64,000 nt of DNA from Vibrio sp. 99-70-13A1. Its GTDB lineage: Bacteria > Pseudomonadota > Gammaproteobacteria > Enterobacterales > Vibrionaceae. The stretch is taken from contig NZ_VTXD01000002.1 of the NCBI RefSeq assembly GCF_013114625.1, forward strand, positions 62,001-126,000. The letters are read 5' to 3'. Shown one piece after another: positions 44,740-54,540 of the stretch (position 1 is the first letter of the stretch; every line of letters begins with the position of its first letter). A program made the translations under genes and the position numbers. The notes under the pieces were generated by a model. It did not search any database, had not been told where the DNA came from, and saw only the letters and a list, made by a program, of their open reading frames with translations.

Positions 44740-45672
44740 CTAATCTGTTAGAAATTGATTGATGACAGTGTTAGCGTTGTTTTGTGCTGATTGGCTACCT
44801 ATAATTTCAGGCCAGTGGTCTACCTGATTCGCCAGTGCACCAGTCAACCCTTTCTTACTTCCCCACCAAGCACCTGTCTCAAATTCATCGCTGTTAAGTA
44901 GCACATCAACGTAACGTTTAGCACCGACATCTACAGAGTGCGCCTTTCCTATCTTCTGCATTACCCACATTGCGGAATCCATGACCCATCTTTGATGCCA
45001 AGGGAGGGATGCCGTTCCAGAAGTGCCACGCGCCATACCAGGATCAACCGTGATAAATCTTTTGTCTAAATGCTCGCGTGCCATACTCATTGTCCATAGT
45101 GCGCCCATGAGTTTCACTGAGCCATAAATATCCGTATAGTTTTTGTTTTCAGCAAATTTTTCACCATTAATCACGCTCGTCCACTCTTCAATTGACCCCT
45201 GTTCAATAGGAGGGCGGCTTGCACCCACTTCTGGTGCTCCCCTTGCAGCAAAGCTTGCGACATACATAACTGCGCCACCAGTGGAGAGTTTATTGTTTTT
45301 AATCAAGTGATTAGTAAATCCCACATGTCCTAACACATTGATCGCAAAGATAAACATTACCCCATCTTTAGTCAGTTGAGTTGGCGTTGTTCCTCCTCCA
45401 CCTCCGGCGTTTAAAATAATTGCATCTACTGGTGCATCAAGGTTGTCGGCAGCTTGACGACATGATTCAACGTCGCCAACATCAACAAGTAAAATCTCAA
45501 AAATATCCTTACCTGTTGAATCTTCTAATTGGCGGAGCGCCTCTTCAGCACGTTTTTTATCACGGCATGCCAATACGATTCTCGAAATGCCGTCTTTTTC
45601 AGCGAATTGTCGTGCTGCTTCAAACCCAAGTCCCGAGTTTGCACCTGTAATTAAAACTGATGAATAGCTCAT
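44740..45672 (-). CDS. Short-chain dehydrogenase/reductase
   Basis: A 310-residue [18 protein letters not shown] at residues 8–22, a variant NAGGGG region at about 92, a serine region ([10 protein letters not shown]) and YGSVKLMG as YxxxK. The start is uncertain between ATG codons at 45672, 45684 and 45690; I chose 45672 because the SDR fold begins four residues later. Same strand as the other SDR but 179 bases away. Cargo. Confidence 0.82.
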   Translation of the reverse strand: MSYSSVLITGANSGLGFEAARQFAEKDGISRIVLACRDKKRAEEALRQLEDSTGKDIFEILLVDVGDVESCRQAADNLDAPVDAIILNAGGGGGTTPTQLTKDGVMFIFAINVLGHVGFTNHLIKNNKLSTGGAVMYVASFAARGAPEVGASRPPIEQGSIEEWTSVINGEKFAENKNYTDIYGSVKLMGALWTMSMAREHLDKRFITVDPGMARGTSGTASLPWHQRWVMDSAMWVMQKIGKAHSVDVGAKRYVDVLLNSDEFETGAWWGSKKGLTGALANQVDHWPEIIGSQSAQNNANTVINQFLTD

Positions 45673-45743
45673 AGTGTTTACCATTATCAAAAAGTGTAAA
45701 GGTGGCGCAAGGCCATGAATTAATCGTTACAACGTTCTAAAAA

Positions 45744-46448
45744 TCAGTCTTCAATTTTTACGCAACGAACAGAAAACATATAATCCTTGGTGCTTGTAGC
45801 TCGTCGGATCTCACCTTTATGCGCATTCCACCAAGAATAAGCAAGAGTTCGAATAATGGCCTTTTTATTAGTCGAAGCGGTTGCGGTCCAAAACTCAGTG
45901 TAGGCACCTTGAGTGATGTAAAATCCATTCCACTTCACTCCAGCAGGGCGAGCAAAAAAGCGATGTTTATTTACGATTGATGGTTCAAATTTCTTAAACA
46001 AGCCATCGCTTTGGGACTCTTTGAGTTGAGCGCCAAGGTTTTGCTCACCTCCGCGCCAGCCATTTTGGTCAATTTCTTCTTCAGGCATGCCTATATTGCG
46101 CTCTAACTGTTTCCAATCATCATCGGTTGCTACACGCCAACCCACAGGGCAGAGTTTTCGCTCATCAGAAACATCATGCCAATCGTATAGCCTGCCATAC
46201 TTCAATAAGTTATCTGGTTTATCTTCAGGGATTCCCCCTGTCCTTACAGCAGAGCCGTCTTGAAATGCAGTACTTCTAAGCCCCTCAGCTAACCAGGTCT
46301 GATTGCCTACTGTAACGGTACGGTAGATATTCCCTTCGACATCTTGAACCGTCTCTTCAAGTTGGTATAACTCTTTATTAACGTCGTTAGCTAATGAAGC
46401 TGTTGCAGAAATCATGCAGACCCCTATGGATAATATGTATTTTTTCAT
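45744..46448 (-). CDS. FISUMP-domain exported protein
   Basis: A 234-residue protein: signal peptide MKKYILSIGVCMISATASLA, then the Fibrobacter succinogenes major paralogous (FISUMP) domain with TVTVGNQTWLAEGLRS, YGRLYDWHDV, CPVGWRVATDDDWKQLE and a C-terminal FSVRCVKIED. The fold resembles formylglycine-generating/C-lectin type folds; the role is unknown. The ATG at 46448 is chosen for the signal peptide. Cargo. Confidence 0.88.
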   Translation of the reverse strand: MKKYILSIGVCMISATASLANDVNKELYQLEETVQDVEGNIYRTVTVGNQTWLAEGLRSTAFQDGSAVRTGGIPEDKPDNLLKYGRLYDWHDVSDERKLCPVGWRVATDDDWKQLERNIGMPEEEIDQNGWRGGEQNLGAQLKESQSDGLFKKFEPSIVNKHRFFARPAGVKWNGFYITQGAYTEFWTATASTNKKAIIRTLAYSWWNAHKGEIRRATSTKDYMFSVRCVKIED

Positions 46449-46707
46449 TAATGAGTCCCTCAGTATCAACCTTATACTTCAAGCTGCTGTAAAGATGGGA
46501 TCAGTTTAATTGGTCGGTCTTAGATAAACTTATACATTTCTATAATTGTTAAACTGGATGTGTAAGTTCAATTTAATCAATGGCTTATTTGGTTTTGCTC
46601 TATTTCAAATCTCATTATTTTTTGAGATATGAATAAGTTTTTCTTGGCTGTTTTACTTAGAATTCCTTTAAGCGTAGTAGACAAGACCAGCAGAGGAATC
46701 TCTAGCA

Positions 46708-47880
46708 TTGAAAGCCATAAAATCTTCATTGACGTTATTATTATCGACCTTAATCATGATTATCAGCGGCTGTGCCAGCAACGGTATATCTCGTGTGGCA
46801 ATGTATGAATCAGAGCAGTACTACAATTATTTACAACCTACTTTTGACCAATATGTGGAAACGACAACAGAATGGTTACGGGAGAATCGAGCTTTTATCA
46901 CTGAACATGACCAGCACGAAATAGAGTTAGCGATGAATGCACCTTACAGTAAGGGAGATCCAAGCTCAGAAAAAGCGATCTTACTCGCACATGGTCTTGG
47001 CGACTCACCTTTTAGTTTTAGTGATATTTCAGACTCTCTTGCTGAGCAGGGTTTTTATGTGCAGGTTGTACTTTTGCCTGGTCACGGCAGTAACCCTAAA
47101 CATATGAAAATGGTGAACTATCAAGATTGGCAAATAATGATTGATCACTATGCCCAGCAGCTAAAACAGCAATACGATGAAGTTTGGCTAGGAGGCTTTT
47201 CGACGGGCGGTAACTTGGTTTCTATTCATGCATTAGATAATCAGGGTGTGGATGGCTTAATGTTATTTTCACCAGGTTTTCAAACCAGGACGCCAGTACT
47301 AGAAAAATTAACGCCGTTAGTAGCAATCTTTACTGAAGGTTGGTTTACAGAAGAGAGCAACCTTGCCAAATATAACTCTGGGCTTCTAGTTAGTGCATTA
47401 GCCTATTCAGAAAGTGCTAAGGTGTTTCGCAATAAAATCGCAGATCAAAAACTAGACATTCCCGTTATGTTAGTTGTTTCAGAGGCTGATAGCGTGATTG
47501 ATGCGAATGCTCTAAATAAATACTTTGGCCAACATTTTACGCATACCAAAAGTAGGTTGGTGTGGTACGGGGAGAGCACAGAATTTAAACTTCCTGGCAA
47601 AGTAGAACGCTACTCAATGCAAAGAGACGATCTTAGAATAAGTACTGCCTCTCATATGAGCCCTTTATTTGCCCCTGATAATAGCTACTATGGACAGGGT
47701 GGAGACAAAATAATCTGTGAAAACAGCTTGAGCTCTTCTGATGTCGAGGCATGCAATCAGGGTGAGAAAACTTGGTTTTCAGCATGGGGTTACACTGAAG
47801 TCGATCGCATTCATGCTCGACTTACTTGGAACCCGTATTATGCCGAATTGGACAAAACGATGAAAGCTATCGCCCTATAG
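46708..47880 (+). CDS. Lipoprotein of alpha/beta-hydrolase (lipase-like) fold
   Basis: A 390-residue protein: hydrophobic N-terminus with lipobox ISGC (Cys about 22), so an outer- or inner-membrane lipoprotein; HGLGDSPFSF at about residue 92 (oxyanion region) and the nucleophile elbow GGFSTGG (about 166). An Asp in SEADSVIDAN and a late His are candidates for the triad. It starts with TTG, with AGAGGA upstream. The AraC gene follows 31 bases later and probably regulates it. Cargo. Confidence 0.82.
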   Translation: MKAIKSSLTLLLSTLIMIISGCASNGISRVAMYESEQYYNYLQPTFDQYVETTTEWLRENRAFITEHDQHEIELAMNAPYSKGDPSSEKAILLAHGLGDSPFSFSDISDSLAEQGFYVQVVLLPGHGSNPKHMKMVNYQDWQIMIDHYAQQLKQQYDEVWLGGFSTGGNLVSIHALDNQGVDGLMLFSPGFQTRTPVLEKLTPLVAIFTEGWFTEESNLAKYNSGLLVSALAYSESAKVFRNKIADQKLDIPVMLVVSEADSVIDANALNKYFGQHFTHTKSRLVWYGESTEFKLPGKVERYSMQRDDLRISTASHMSPLFAPDNSYYGQGGDKIICENSLSSSDVEACNQGEKTWFSAWGYTEVDRIHARLTWNPYYAELDKTMKAIAL

Positions 47881-47911
47881 GCCAATTAGATAAATTATTT
47901 GAGAGCAGAAA

Positions 47912-48829
47912 ATGACCAATACACTGCACATAAATTCTATTTCGGACCTACATACTGCGTTAGGGTTGGGTGCTCCAACTCACCCACTAGTGAGTTTTTT
48001 CAAACCATCTCAAGTTAAGCAGGCAGTTAAGGAAGACGTCAAAATCTGTTTTGACCTCTTTCTCATTTCTTTGAAGGATTCTGCTCATTGCAAGGTTGGA
48101 TATGGTCACACGACCTATGATTTTGATGAAGGAACGATGACCTTTATCGCTCCCGGTCAAGAATTGATGATTGAAGCAACGGAGCCATTGGAAGATTCGT
48201 TGGGGTGGACCATTGCTTTTCACCCTCAACTGATAGCAAGGAGCGACCTTAGTCACAAGATGTCTGATTATTCTTTCTTCGAGTATCAGACAAATGAGGG
48301 TTTACATCTTTCAGAGCGTGAGCGTTTGATGGTTACTGATATCGCTTCTAGCGTTGGAAATGAGACTGAAATGAATATGGACAAACATACTCAATCGTTG
48401 ATCTGCTCAAGCATTGAGTTGTTGCTGAAGTATTGTGCTCGATTTTATGATCGTCAATTTATTGTACGATCTGATTTAAACCACGATTACATGGGACGTT
48501 TTAATCAGTTCTTAAACTCATATTACCAAAGCGACAAGCCTTTTGAAGAGGGCATACCTACGGTTCAATACTGTGGTAAAGAGATTGGTTTATCGCCTTA
48601 CTACTTAAGTGATCTACTGAAGAAAGAGACAGGAAAAAATGCCTTAGAGCATATTCATCTGTTTTTAATAGAGCGAGCAAAGCGTCAGATTTCACAAACG
48701 AATGACAGCATTACTCAGATAGCCTATGAGCTGGGTTTTGAATACCCACAACACTTTTCAAAGCTTTTTAAAGCAAAAACAGGAGTAAGCCCTCGGCAGT
48801 TTCGAAATGATCCAACGTCAACACACTAG
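47912..48829 (+). CDS. AraC-family transcriptional regulator
   Basis: A 305-residue AraC protein with C-terminal double HTH: GLSPYYLSDLLKKETGKNA and SITQIAYELGFEYPQHFSKL, then the conserved FKAKTGVSPRQFR. The N-terminal cupin-like domain (FIAPGQELMIEA) resembles those of AraC regulators that sense small molecules. It lies just after the lipase-like gene. Cargo. Confidence 0.88.
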   Translation: MTNTLHINSISDLHTALGLGAPTHPLVSFFKPSQVKQAVKEDVKICFDLFLISLKDSAHCKVGYGHTTYDFDEGTMTFIAPGQELMIEATEPLEDSLGWTIAFHPQLIARSDLSHKMSDYSFFEYQTNEGLHLSERERLMVTDIASSVGNETEMNMDKHTQSLICSSIELLLKYCARFYDRQFIVRSDLNHDYMGRFNQFLNSYYQSDKPFEEGIPTVQYCGKEIGLSPYYLSDLLKKETGKNALEHIHLFLIERAKRQISQTNDSITQIAYELGFEYPQHFSKLFKAKTGVSPRQFRNDPTSTH

Positions 48830-48895
48830 TGATGTTTAGGTTGGCGTTAAGAAGATACTCAAATCATCCTTTGGTTATTACTGGGAAGGACGTGA

Positions 48896-49021
48896 ATGGA
48901 AGATAAAATACTTCTACAGGTGGTTGGTTTTTTCGTTTTACTCTTAGGGGCTATTCTGAGCTATAACCCTGAGCTCGTGAGCAGTAAACCCATTCCTGTA
49001 ATGGTCTACCTGTTTATTTAG
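48896..49021 (+). CDS. Short membrane protein, perhaps truncated
   Basis: A 41-codon frame with a GGGAAGGA ribosome site: MEDKILLQVVGFFVLLLGAI then LSYNPELVSSKPIPVMVYLFI. One membrane segment. The end looks abrupt, so it may be the 5' part of a longer protein cut by a rearrangement next to tnsC. Confidence 0.4.
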   Translation: MEDKILLQVVGFFVLLLGAILSYNPELVSSKPIPVMVYLFI

Positions 49022-49287
49022 AACTTTCTGAAAGACAGCGACATGATATCACTCATGCTGAAAGTCTTGTCGCCTGATATGTGGGGGCAGTGTGAAATTT
49101 AATTGATACCCATACATTTACTAATCCCACTACCCAGTCTTAGACCTTTTGCTCTAACGCATTTATGTCCAGAACCTTCACAGGCTGAATTTTAGCGTGG
49201 ATGTGACCCAGTACGCGTTCTGATCCGGTAATGACACAACCAAGCATGCACATGTTTGATTATTTGAGCTATGGCAAGAATGAAGCC
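49022..49287. other. Gene-free stretch downstream of tnsC with a gene tail
   Basis: About 265 bases. On the minus strand (49144–49248) a 34-codon frame reads MLGCVITGSERVLGHIHAKI and stops; it looks like the C-terminal end of a lost gene. Nothing else is supported. Confidence 0.35.
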
Positions 49288-50268
49288 TTAAATAGCATCC
49301 TTGAGTGAGACGTCTTTTTCTTGTTGGTTCAAATAGTTTTTCCACCCTACGTCTATTGGGGGGTGTTTGATTTTCAGGGCATTTATCGGTTCGATAAATG
49401 GATTCTTCTTAGCGCATGCCGCTTTACTCACTTTAGGAGCTGCTTCGGCGAAGTGTTCAAGTAAAATCTTAGTTGCACCCTCGCGCAATGCTATTCGAGT
49501 CGCTCTATTGATAAGTTTTCTTATACGACGTAGGTTTCCGTTAGAGAATACGTATGTACGCTTCATCATATCACGGGATGTCAGATCACATGATTCCTGA
49601 AAAGGGAGTGCATCATCAACTAAAGATAGAAACGTTTTATAACGAGAGCGATTTGGCTTGCTATTTAGCCGGAAAGGTTCGAGTTTATGCTGAAGTTCGA
49701 AGCGCCCTGCTAATTGATTATTCGCCTCTAGAATCACGACGGAGTAAGGCATACCAAAGAGTACGACCGGAATCTTTGAACGAACGATGAGCATTTTTAA
49801 CCAGTCTGCGACGCTGTGAAGTACTTGTTTATTTTTCCTGTCGATCATGTGTTGAAATTCATCAATAATGATTAATTCAACGCCACATGATTTCATTAGA
49901 TCGCCCATTTCTTTCGCAACCTTTACTGGATCACTACCTCTAGAGAAGGCAAAGGGATCACCAAGATCAGATAGTAATTGCTCAGAAGCCGTAATTGGGG
50001 TCGCATTGGGAGGAAGAGAGGTAGATAGAATCGGGATAACGGAGCCATCATTAGTTTCGGAACGTGGGTTACTCTTTAAATATATGTCGATAATAGTTGT
50101 TTTCCCTGACCCAGTATCACCGACGACAATCATACAATCTGGCTCATAAACGCCATCACTAAACTCTCTGCAATCAGAAATATCGTTAAGGATGTCAGTA
50201 ATTTGGGGGTTTTTAACGAAAATTCGCTTGACTTGGTCAATTATCTTTGTTTTTTCAATACTATCCAT
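49288..50268 (-). CDS. tnsC: TnsC, AAA+ transposition regulator
   Basis: A 326-residue AAA+ ATPase: Walker A GDTGSGKTTI (about residue 50), Walker B LIIIDEFQHM (about 131), and sensor region LFGMPYS. The end PPIDVGWKNYLN resembles that of Tn6677 TnsC as I recall it. TnsC bridges TniQ–Cascade and TnsAB. I chose the ATG at 50268 (MDSIEKTKI) over a TTG three codons upstream. It is intact. Confidence 0.92.
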   Translation of the reverse strand: MDSIEKTKIIDQVKRIFVKNPQITDILNDISDCREFSDGVYEPDCMIVVGDTGSGKTTIIDIYLKSNPRSETNDGSVIPILSTSLPPNATPITASEQLLSDLGDPFAFSRGSDPVKVAKEMGDLMKSCGVELIIIDEFQHMIDRKNKQVLHSVADWLKMLIVRSKIPVVLFGMPYSVVILEANNQLAGRFELQHKLEPFRLNSKPNRSRYKTFLSLVDDALPFQESCDLTSRDMMKRTYVFSNGNLRRIRKLINRATRIALREGATKILLEHFAEAAPKVSKAACAKKNPFIEPINALKIKHPPIDVGWKNYLNQQEKDVSLKDAI

Positions 50269-50290
50269 GCAGTTCAAATCTTAAAGTTGA

Positions 50291-52189
50291 TTAGTCCACT
50301 GACCAGCCTGAGGTATCAATTTCGATATCCCAATCTAAGTCACCATCGTCGATCTCTAATGCTCTGCTTGAATCAGTTCTTTGTTTTGTTGATTCTGATT
50401 TAGCTCTCTCGGCATGCTCTTTCACTCTTTGCGCCTTAAAGGTCGTTCTGATACCTAATGAATTTTTATTTTTAGTGTGCTTTGCTTTATCTGTTGCTTC
50501 ATCAATAATATCGAGGATTTTACGCCATGCTTTAACAACATCTCTGTGGTTGTAGTTCTTGCGAATATGTCGTCTGGCGAAGTTACAACATGTTTTGTGT
50601 AACCATTCGGAAACTGAATAAGCGTAGTCGGCGTCGACAGCTTCAACTGCAAAAAATTCTTCATTATCTTCGTCAAGAACATAGACTTTACCAAAGCAAC
50701 TAGGGTCATATTTTATCCGTACTTGAAAACTCTTATTCTCAATGGTGTGCTGCCCCCAATAACGAGCTAAACGTTTACTCGAGTACCTTATTGTAGCGCC
50801 AAGCCTGATCCCATTTTTATCTAGAGCAACTTGATGGTTTTTCCCTAGATTGAACTTTAACAGCTCTCTGGTACCTTTGAATGGACGAGGTGGGAGCGAT
50901 GATCTGACTGCTTCGACCCAGCTTAAGTTCGGAATATTATTTTCTAGCCTATTCTTGCCATTTTGATAAACGTCAACCAACCAGATATGTACCATTTCTT
51001 GAAGTAAAACACGGTCAATGACCGCATTTTTAAGCGGGTCATAGTCCTTTCTCTCAAATATGTTACTAAAACTCTTTCCTGGTATCCTGGACAGTAATCG
51101 ATTATTGATTGTACGAAAGTAACGCTCAACCGAGCCTTTAAGTCATGGTTTTTTGGTTGGATTTTTCTTAACCTTTATTTTTAATTCTTTACAGGAAATC
51201 TTGAAGTCTTTGCTGTTAAACTCAGCGCCGTTGTCTACGACTAAATGCTCAGGTAATCCATAACAAGGCCATGTACCATTTACAGAAGGATAGAGTTCTT
51301 TTACGTAGTCTTTGGGTAATATAGCGTTCTCAAGAGCCAATGAGACAGATAAGTAACTAGGTGGTTCGAACCCTAAATAAAAACCAACAATACTTTTTGT
51401 ATGAACGTCGTATAACAAAGTTAGCCAAGGTCTGCCTAGTGGAATACCTGTGTTCTCATCAATGACGAATAAGTCGAGTCTTGTATGATCTGCTTCTACA
51501 CGCTCTAAAGCCCTCGTTGTAACGGGCCTTTGACCCACTTTCCTAAATACTGCATCAGCAGCACTTTTTCCCTTTCTAAGCAGAACTTTTTCGTATTCGG
51601 AGTGTTTACTGATTCTTGTTCTAAATGATTGTATTGAAAACAAGGTATGCTGAGTATCATGGATTTCGTTGTACCTAGAAACCTCACTTTCAAGTGTGAG
51701 ATATGCTGATGCTGCCGTTTGCTTTTCAGCAGAGAAGTAGTCTTTGATTGCTTCTTGAATTAATGGCTCAAGTTCTTCTGATACGTTTTTACCAGTGTTT
51801 CCAGTTGTGACTTTAGGAATAAGTGATGACAGCTGGAAATCCGATTGTTTAAAGGCTCTCCAGTATCTGTAAATGCTGCTTGCTGAAGGTGTAGTAGAAC
51901 CGAACTTTTCTTCTAAAGTTGGTAATGCGTCATCGATTTCCTTTTTAGAAAAATTATTTCCATATCGCACAATAAGAAATTCAAGAACGTTATACCTATG
52001 TATAGCTTCGTCTCTTAGTTCTTCGCTAACAGCGAAAACATCTTTGAATGTCAGGTCAATGTCTTTCCACACTGGTAGTGACAATGTCTCCTTAGGTTTG
52101 GATTCATTATCTGAGCTTGGAAATAGCTGACCAAATCGCTGTGTGTTTTGCTCTGCCATTGCTATGAAGCCCAAACTGGACTTTGCCAA
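50291..52189 (-). pseudogene. tnsB: tnsB transposase, broken by an in-frame TGA
   Basis: Two same-phase frames (348 and, from an internal Met, 234 residues) joined by a TGA at 51143–51145; reading through gives 632 residues. It falls in KKNPTKKP-[stop]-LKGSVERYF, where a Trp (TGG) is expected. The DDE catalytic site is otherwise present: Asp in VEADHTRLDLF, Asp in LVVDNGAEFNS, Glu in KGSVERYF. The stop lies just before the catalytic Glu, so a truncated protein would be inactive. A complete TnsB cuts and joins the 3' ends. Confidence 0.93.
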
Positions 52190-52782
52190 CTGATCGGCCG
52201 ATGCATATCGATGCTCAACAGTTGTCTTGAAAGTAAATCATATAGAGCTGGCAGTGATCTTGATGAATGGGCTGAGGATAGCTGAATAATTTGCTCAACT
52301 CTTAACTCGCCGTATTTTTTTAATAAATTTAGGATATTACGTTGAATTAAGTTGAGGCTTTCGTCACAAGCATGTCGATGAATGATCTTCAAATTATCTA
52401 ATAAAGGATAAATTTGAATATCGTCTTCTGTCAGAACATGGAGGTCGTTACCAATACTCAGTGCGTATTCTTTCTTGGCGGCAAAGAGAATTTTGAAGTC
52501 ATCGCTTTCGACTATTTGCTTTGGTTTTATTTCGTAAAATGTCTGATAAGCGTCATCATAAGTGACTAAAAAATCGGGAGTGTACCTACGTCGCTTGCCT
52601 TCGAGTTAGTATTCAAACCCTAAAGGTTGTGCCTCAAAAGACACGATTTTAGGAGCAAATTCAAAGTGGAAGCAGGCATCAAATTCTAAGTCGGATTCAA
52701 CTGTTTGGATAGAATCAGTTTTGAGGCTGACAAATCGCGAGATGTTTTTTACTGATGAGTTTCTAAGAATTCGCTTTTTCAT
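52162..52782 (-). pseudogene. tnsA: tnsA endonuclease, broken by an in-frame TAA
   Basis: From ATG 52782 the frame codes MKKRILRNSSVKNISRF... up to GFEY, then TAA at 52606–52608 (codon 59), then in the same phase LEGKRRRYTPDFLVTYDDAY and YEIKPKQIVE, which hold the Asp and Glu-x-Lys of the TnsA restriction-type nuclease core; an earlier Glu is in VESDLEFD. The full length is 206 residues. It overlaps tnsB by 28 bases. TnsA makes the 5' cuts; its loss would turn cut-and-paste into cointegrate formation, but tnsB is also broken. Confidence 0.92.
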
Positions 52783-52788
52783 ATAAAA

Positions 52789-52906
52789 ACAACCATACCT
52801 GTTGTAAACTTACTAAAGCATCGTACACTTTTTAAGCTCTATCAAGGTATAGTTGTTTATATTTTAGGGTATGCTTTCGTAAAATCAACGTATGGTTGTT
52901 TTTACA
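52789..52906 (-). other. Transposon right end with TnsB-type binding sites
   Basis: Reading inward from the terminus TGT (52906–52904, minus strand): site 1 ACAACCATACGTTGAT (52899–52884), site 2 ACAACTATACCTTGAT (52856–52841). A third, inverted copy ACAACCATACCTGTTG (52789–52804, plus strand) lies just before the tnsA start and is itself nearly palindromic (ACAAC/GTTGT), so it may be an operator through which TnsB represses its own operon. The next five bases (52907–52911, TTTAA) are the expected target duplication. Confidence 0.85.
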
Positions 52907-52927
52907 TTTAAACAAGTGTTTTAAACG

Positions 52928-53971
52928 TTATTCTTTACCAAATACGTTGTTTTCTTGTTCTTGTACACGGATGAAAGTCGTACGCTTAGTTAGCTCTTTA
53001 AGCTTTGCTGCGCCTACGTATGTACAAGTTGAACGTACACCACCAAGGATGTCAGAAATGGTGTTGTGAACTGAACCACGGTATGGAAGTAAAACAGTTT
53101 TACCTTCCGCAGCACGGTACTTAGCAACACCACCTGAGTGCTTGTCCATAGCCGACTGTGAAGACATGCCGTAGAACTTCATGTATTGCTTACCATCTTG
53201 CTCTACCACTTCGCCACCTGACTCAGAGTGACCAGCAAGCATACCGCCTAGCATGACAAAATCTGCACCACCACCAAAGGCTTTAGATACATCACCGGCA
53301 CATGAACAACCACCATCACCAATGATTGTCCCGCCTAAGCCGTGAGCAGCATCTGCACACTCAATGATGGCAGAAAGTTGAGGGTAACCAACACCTGTTT
53401 TAACACGGGTAGTACATACAGAACCAGGTCCAATGCCCACTTTAACGATGTCAGCACCTGCAAGAATTAGCTCTTCAACCATATCACCGGTTACAACGTT
53501 ACCAGCCGAGATAACTTTGTCTGGGAATTCAGCACGCACTTTTTCTACATATTCCACTAAGTGCTCTGAATAACCATTCGCGATGTCGATACAGATAAAC
53601 ACCAATTCTTCGCTGAATGACATGATCTGTTTGATTTTCTCAAAGTCAGCGTCAGACGTACCCGTAGACACAAACACATTGTTGAGTGTTTTCTTATCCG
53701 CACTTTTAACAAACTCGCCCCATTGCTCTACTGTGTAGTGCTTATGGATAGCCGTCATCACACCGTGTTCCGCAAGAGCTGCCGCCATTTCAAAAGTAGC
53801 AACTGAGTCCATATTTGCAGCAATAACAGGCGTACCTGACCATTGACGACCACTATGCTTGAATGTAAAATCGCGGGTTAAATTTACTTGGGAACGGCTT
53901 TTAAGAGTAGAACGCTTCGGGCGAAATAATACATCTTTGAAACCTAACTTAAGTTCTTGTTCGATACGCAT
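52928..53971 (-). CDS. guaC: GMP reductase
   Basis: A 347-residue IMPDH/GMPR-family enzyme: [30 protein letters not shown] (active-site Cys loop, about residues 178–197), [20 protein letters not shown] and YRGSVHNTI. It reduces GMP to IMP with NADPH. It ends [19 protein letters not shown]. The last codons are the protospacer of the I-F3 homing guide and the gene is a known attachment site for this transposon class; the insertion leaves guaC whole. Confidence 0.95.
   Translation of the reverse strand: MRIEQELKLGFKDVLFRPKRSTLKSRSQVNLTRDFTFKHSGRQWSGTPVIAANMDSVATFEMAAALAEHGVMTAIHKHYTVEQWGEFVKSADKKTLNNVFVSTGTSDADFEKIKQIMSFSEELVFICIDIANGYSEHLVEYVEKVRAEFPDKVISAGNVVTGDMVEELILAGADIVKVGIGPGSVCTTRVKTGVGYPQLSAIIECADAAHGLGGTIIGDGGCSCAGDVSKAFGGGADFVMLGGMLAGHSESGGEVVEQDGKQYMKFYGMSSQSAMDKHSGGVAKYRAAEGKTVLLPYRGSVHNTISDILGGVRSTCTYVGAAKLKELTKRTTFIRVQEQENNVFGKE
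52956..52987 (-). other. Protospacer for the atypical guide within guaC
   Basis: Thirty-two bases of guaC coding for [11 protein letters not shown]. The guide at 41083–41114 matches with third-codon mismatches only. The two bases 5' of it on the guaC sense strand are CT, a permissible though not optimal I-F3 PAM. The distance from its distal end (52956) to the transposon terminus (52906) is 49 bases, the spacing known for I-F3 insertion. Confidence 0.92.
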
Positions 53972-54540
53972 AGTGTTTTCCTTGATTCATAAATATATGT
54001 GTCACTCGCAAATGCGTTGTAAATTCGTTGGCAGACGGATTTACTTTTCTTCGGACACAAAAAAACCGGAGCGTTGGCAGACGCTCCGGTTTTCAGCATT
54101 ATAGGCTGTGATTTCTTCTCTACAAGCCTGATATTGCAATTTTTTTTGTGATACCATTCGGAAAAGCTGCATACCAGCGAACCCTCTAAAAAGTTCTTAT
54201 CCCCTACTTCTCTAAACAAATTAACCACTTAACCTAACCCATGACGCAAACCTTTGCGCAAAGAACAAACAACCTCTCGATCTAAGATTATGCCTTTGAC
54301 ACTTTTATTATTTAAAGCGTGAGTTACGTCACTTCATTTCAGGTCAAAATTTACTCAGTTTGAATCAATCCAATCTCATTTTTATTAAAAATAATCATTT
54401 TCACCTCAAAATAATCACTTTCTATCATCAATTTTTTTATCTTTAACTCAATATGTTGGAGCAGATTTTGCTTTAATAAATACTAAAGGCATTAATTTGC
54501 CACTTAGAAATCGGAAAATTACATTACTAGGAAGGTAAAT
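53972..54540. other. guaC leader and ompX-like promoter region
   Basis: About 570 bases between divergent genes. The only strong structure is the hairpin at 54058–54093. The rest is AT-rich. I see no canonical purine riboswitch. Confidence 0.5.
54058..54093 (-). terminator. Terminator or attenuator in the guaC leader
   Basis: On the minus strand AAAACCGGAGCGT-ctgcca-ACGCTCCGGTTTT followed by an unbroken T-run and GTG: a strong Rho-independent terminator about 87 bases before the guaC start. No gene precedes it on the minus strand, so it is either an attenuator of guaC or the end of a small RNA. Confidence 0.75.

Larger units (their letters stand above)
36005..52906. mobile_element. Tn7-like CRISPR-associated transposon, type I-F3 (Tn6677-like), inactivated
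   Basis: The element comprises tniQ–cas8/5–cas7–cas6 and CRISPR at its left part, cargo, and tnsC–tnsB–tnsA at its right part. The right end is defined: TnsB-type sites at 52841–52856 and 52884–52899, terminal ACA at 52904–52906, then guaC. The left end is not found; the start coordinate here is only the tniQ start. Protein comparison from memory places it close to the V. cholerae Tn6677 system. tnsA, tnsB, cas8/5 and cas7 each carry one lesion. tnsABC and tniQ–cas read toward each other. Confidence 0.9.

Noticed and set aside
51143..51145. The TGA in tnsB as a selenocysteine codon or programmed read-through
   Set aside because: Trp (TGG) is expected at this place, no recoding hairpin is apparent, and the other two stops in the element are TAA, so ordinary mutation fits better.
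53972..54057. Guanine riboswitch before guaC
   Set aside because: The three-helix purine aptamer and its conserved loops are not visible; only a simple terminator-like hairpin is.
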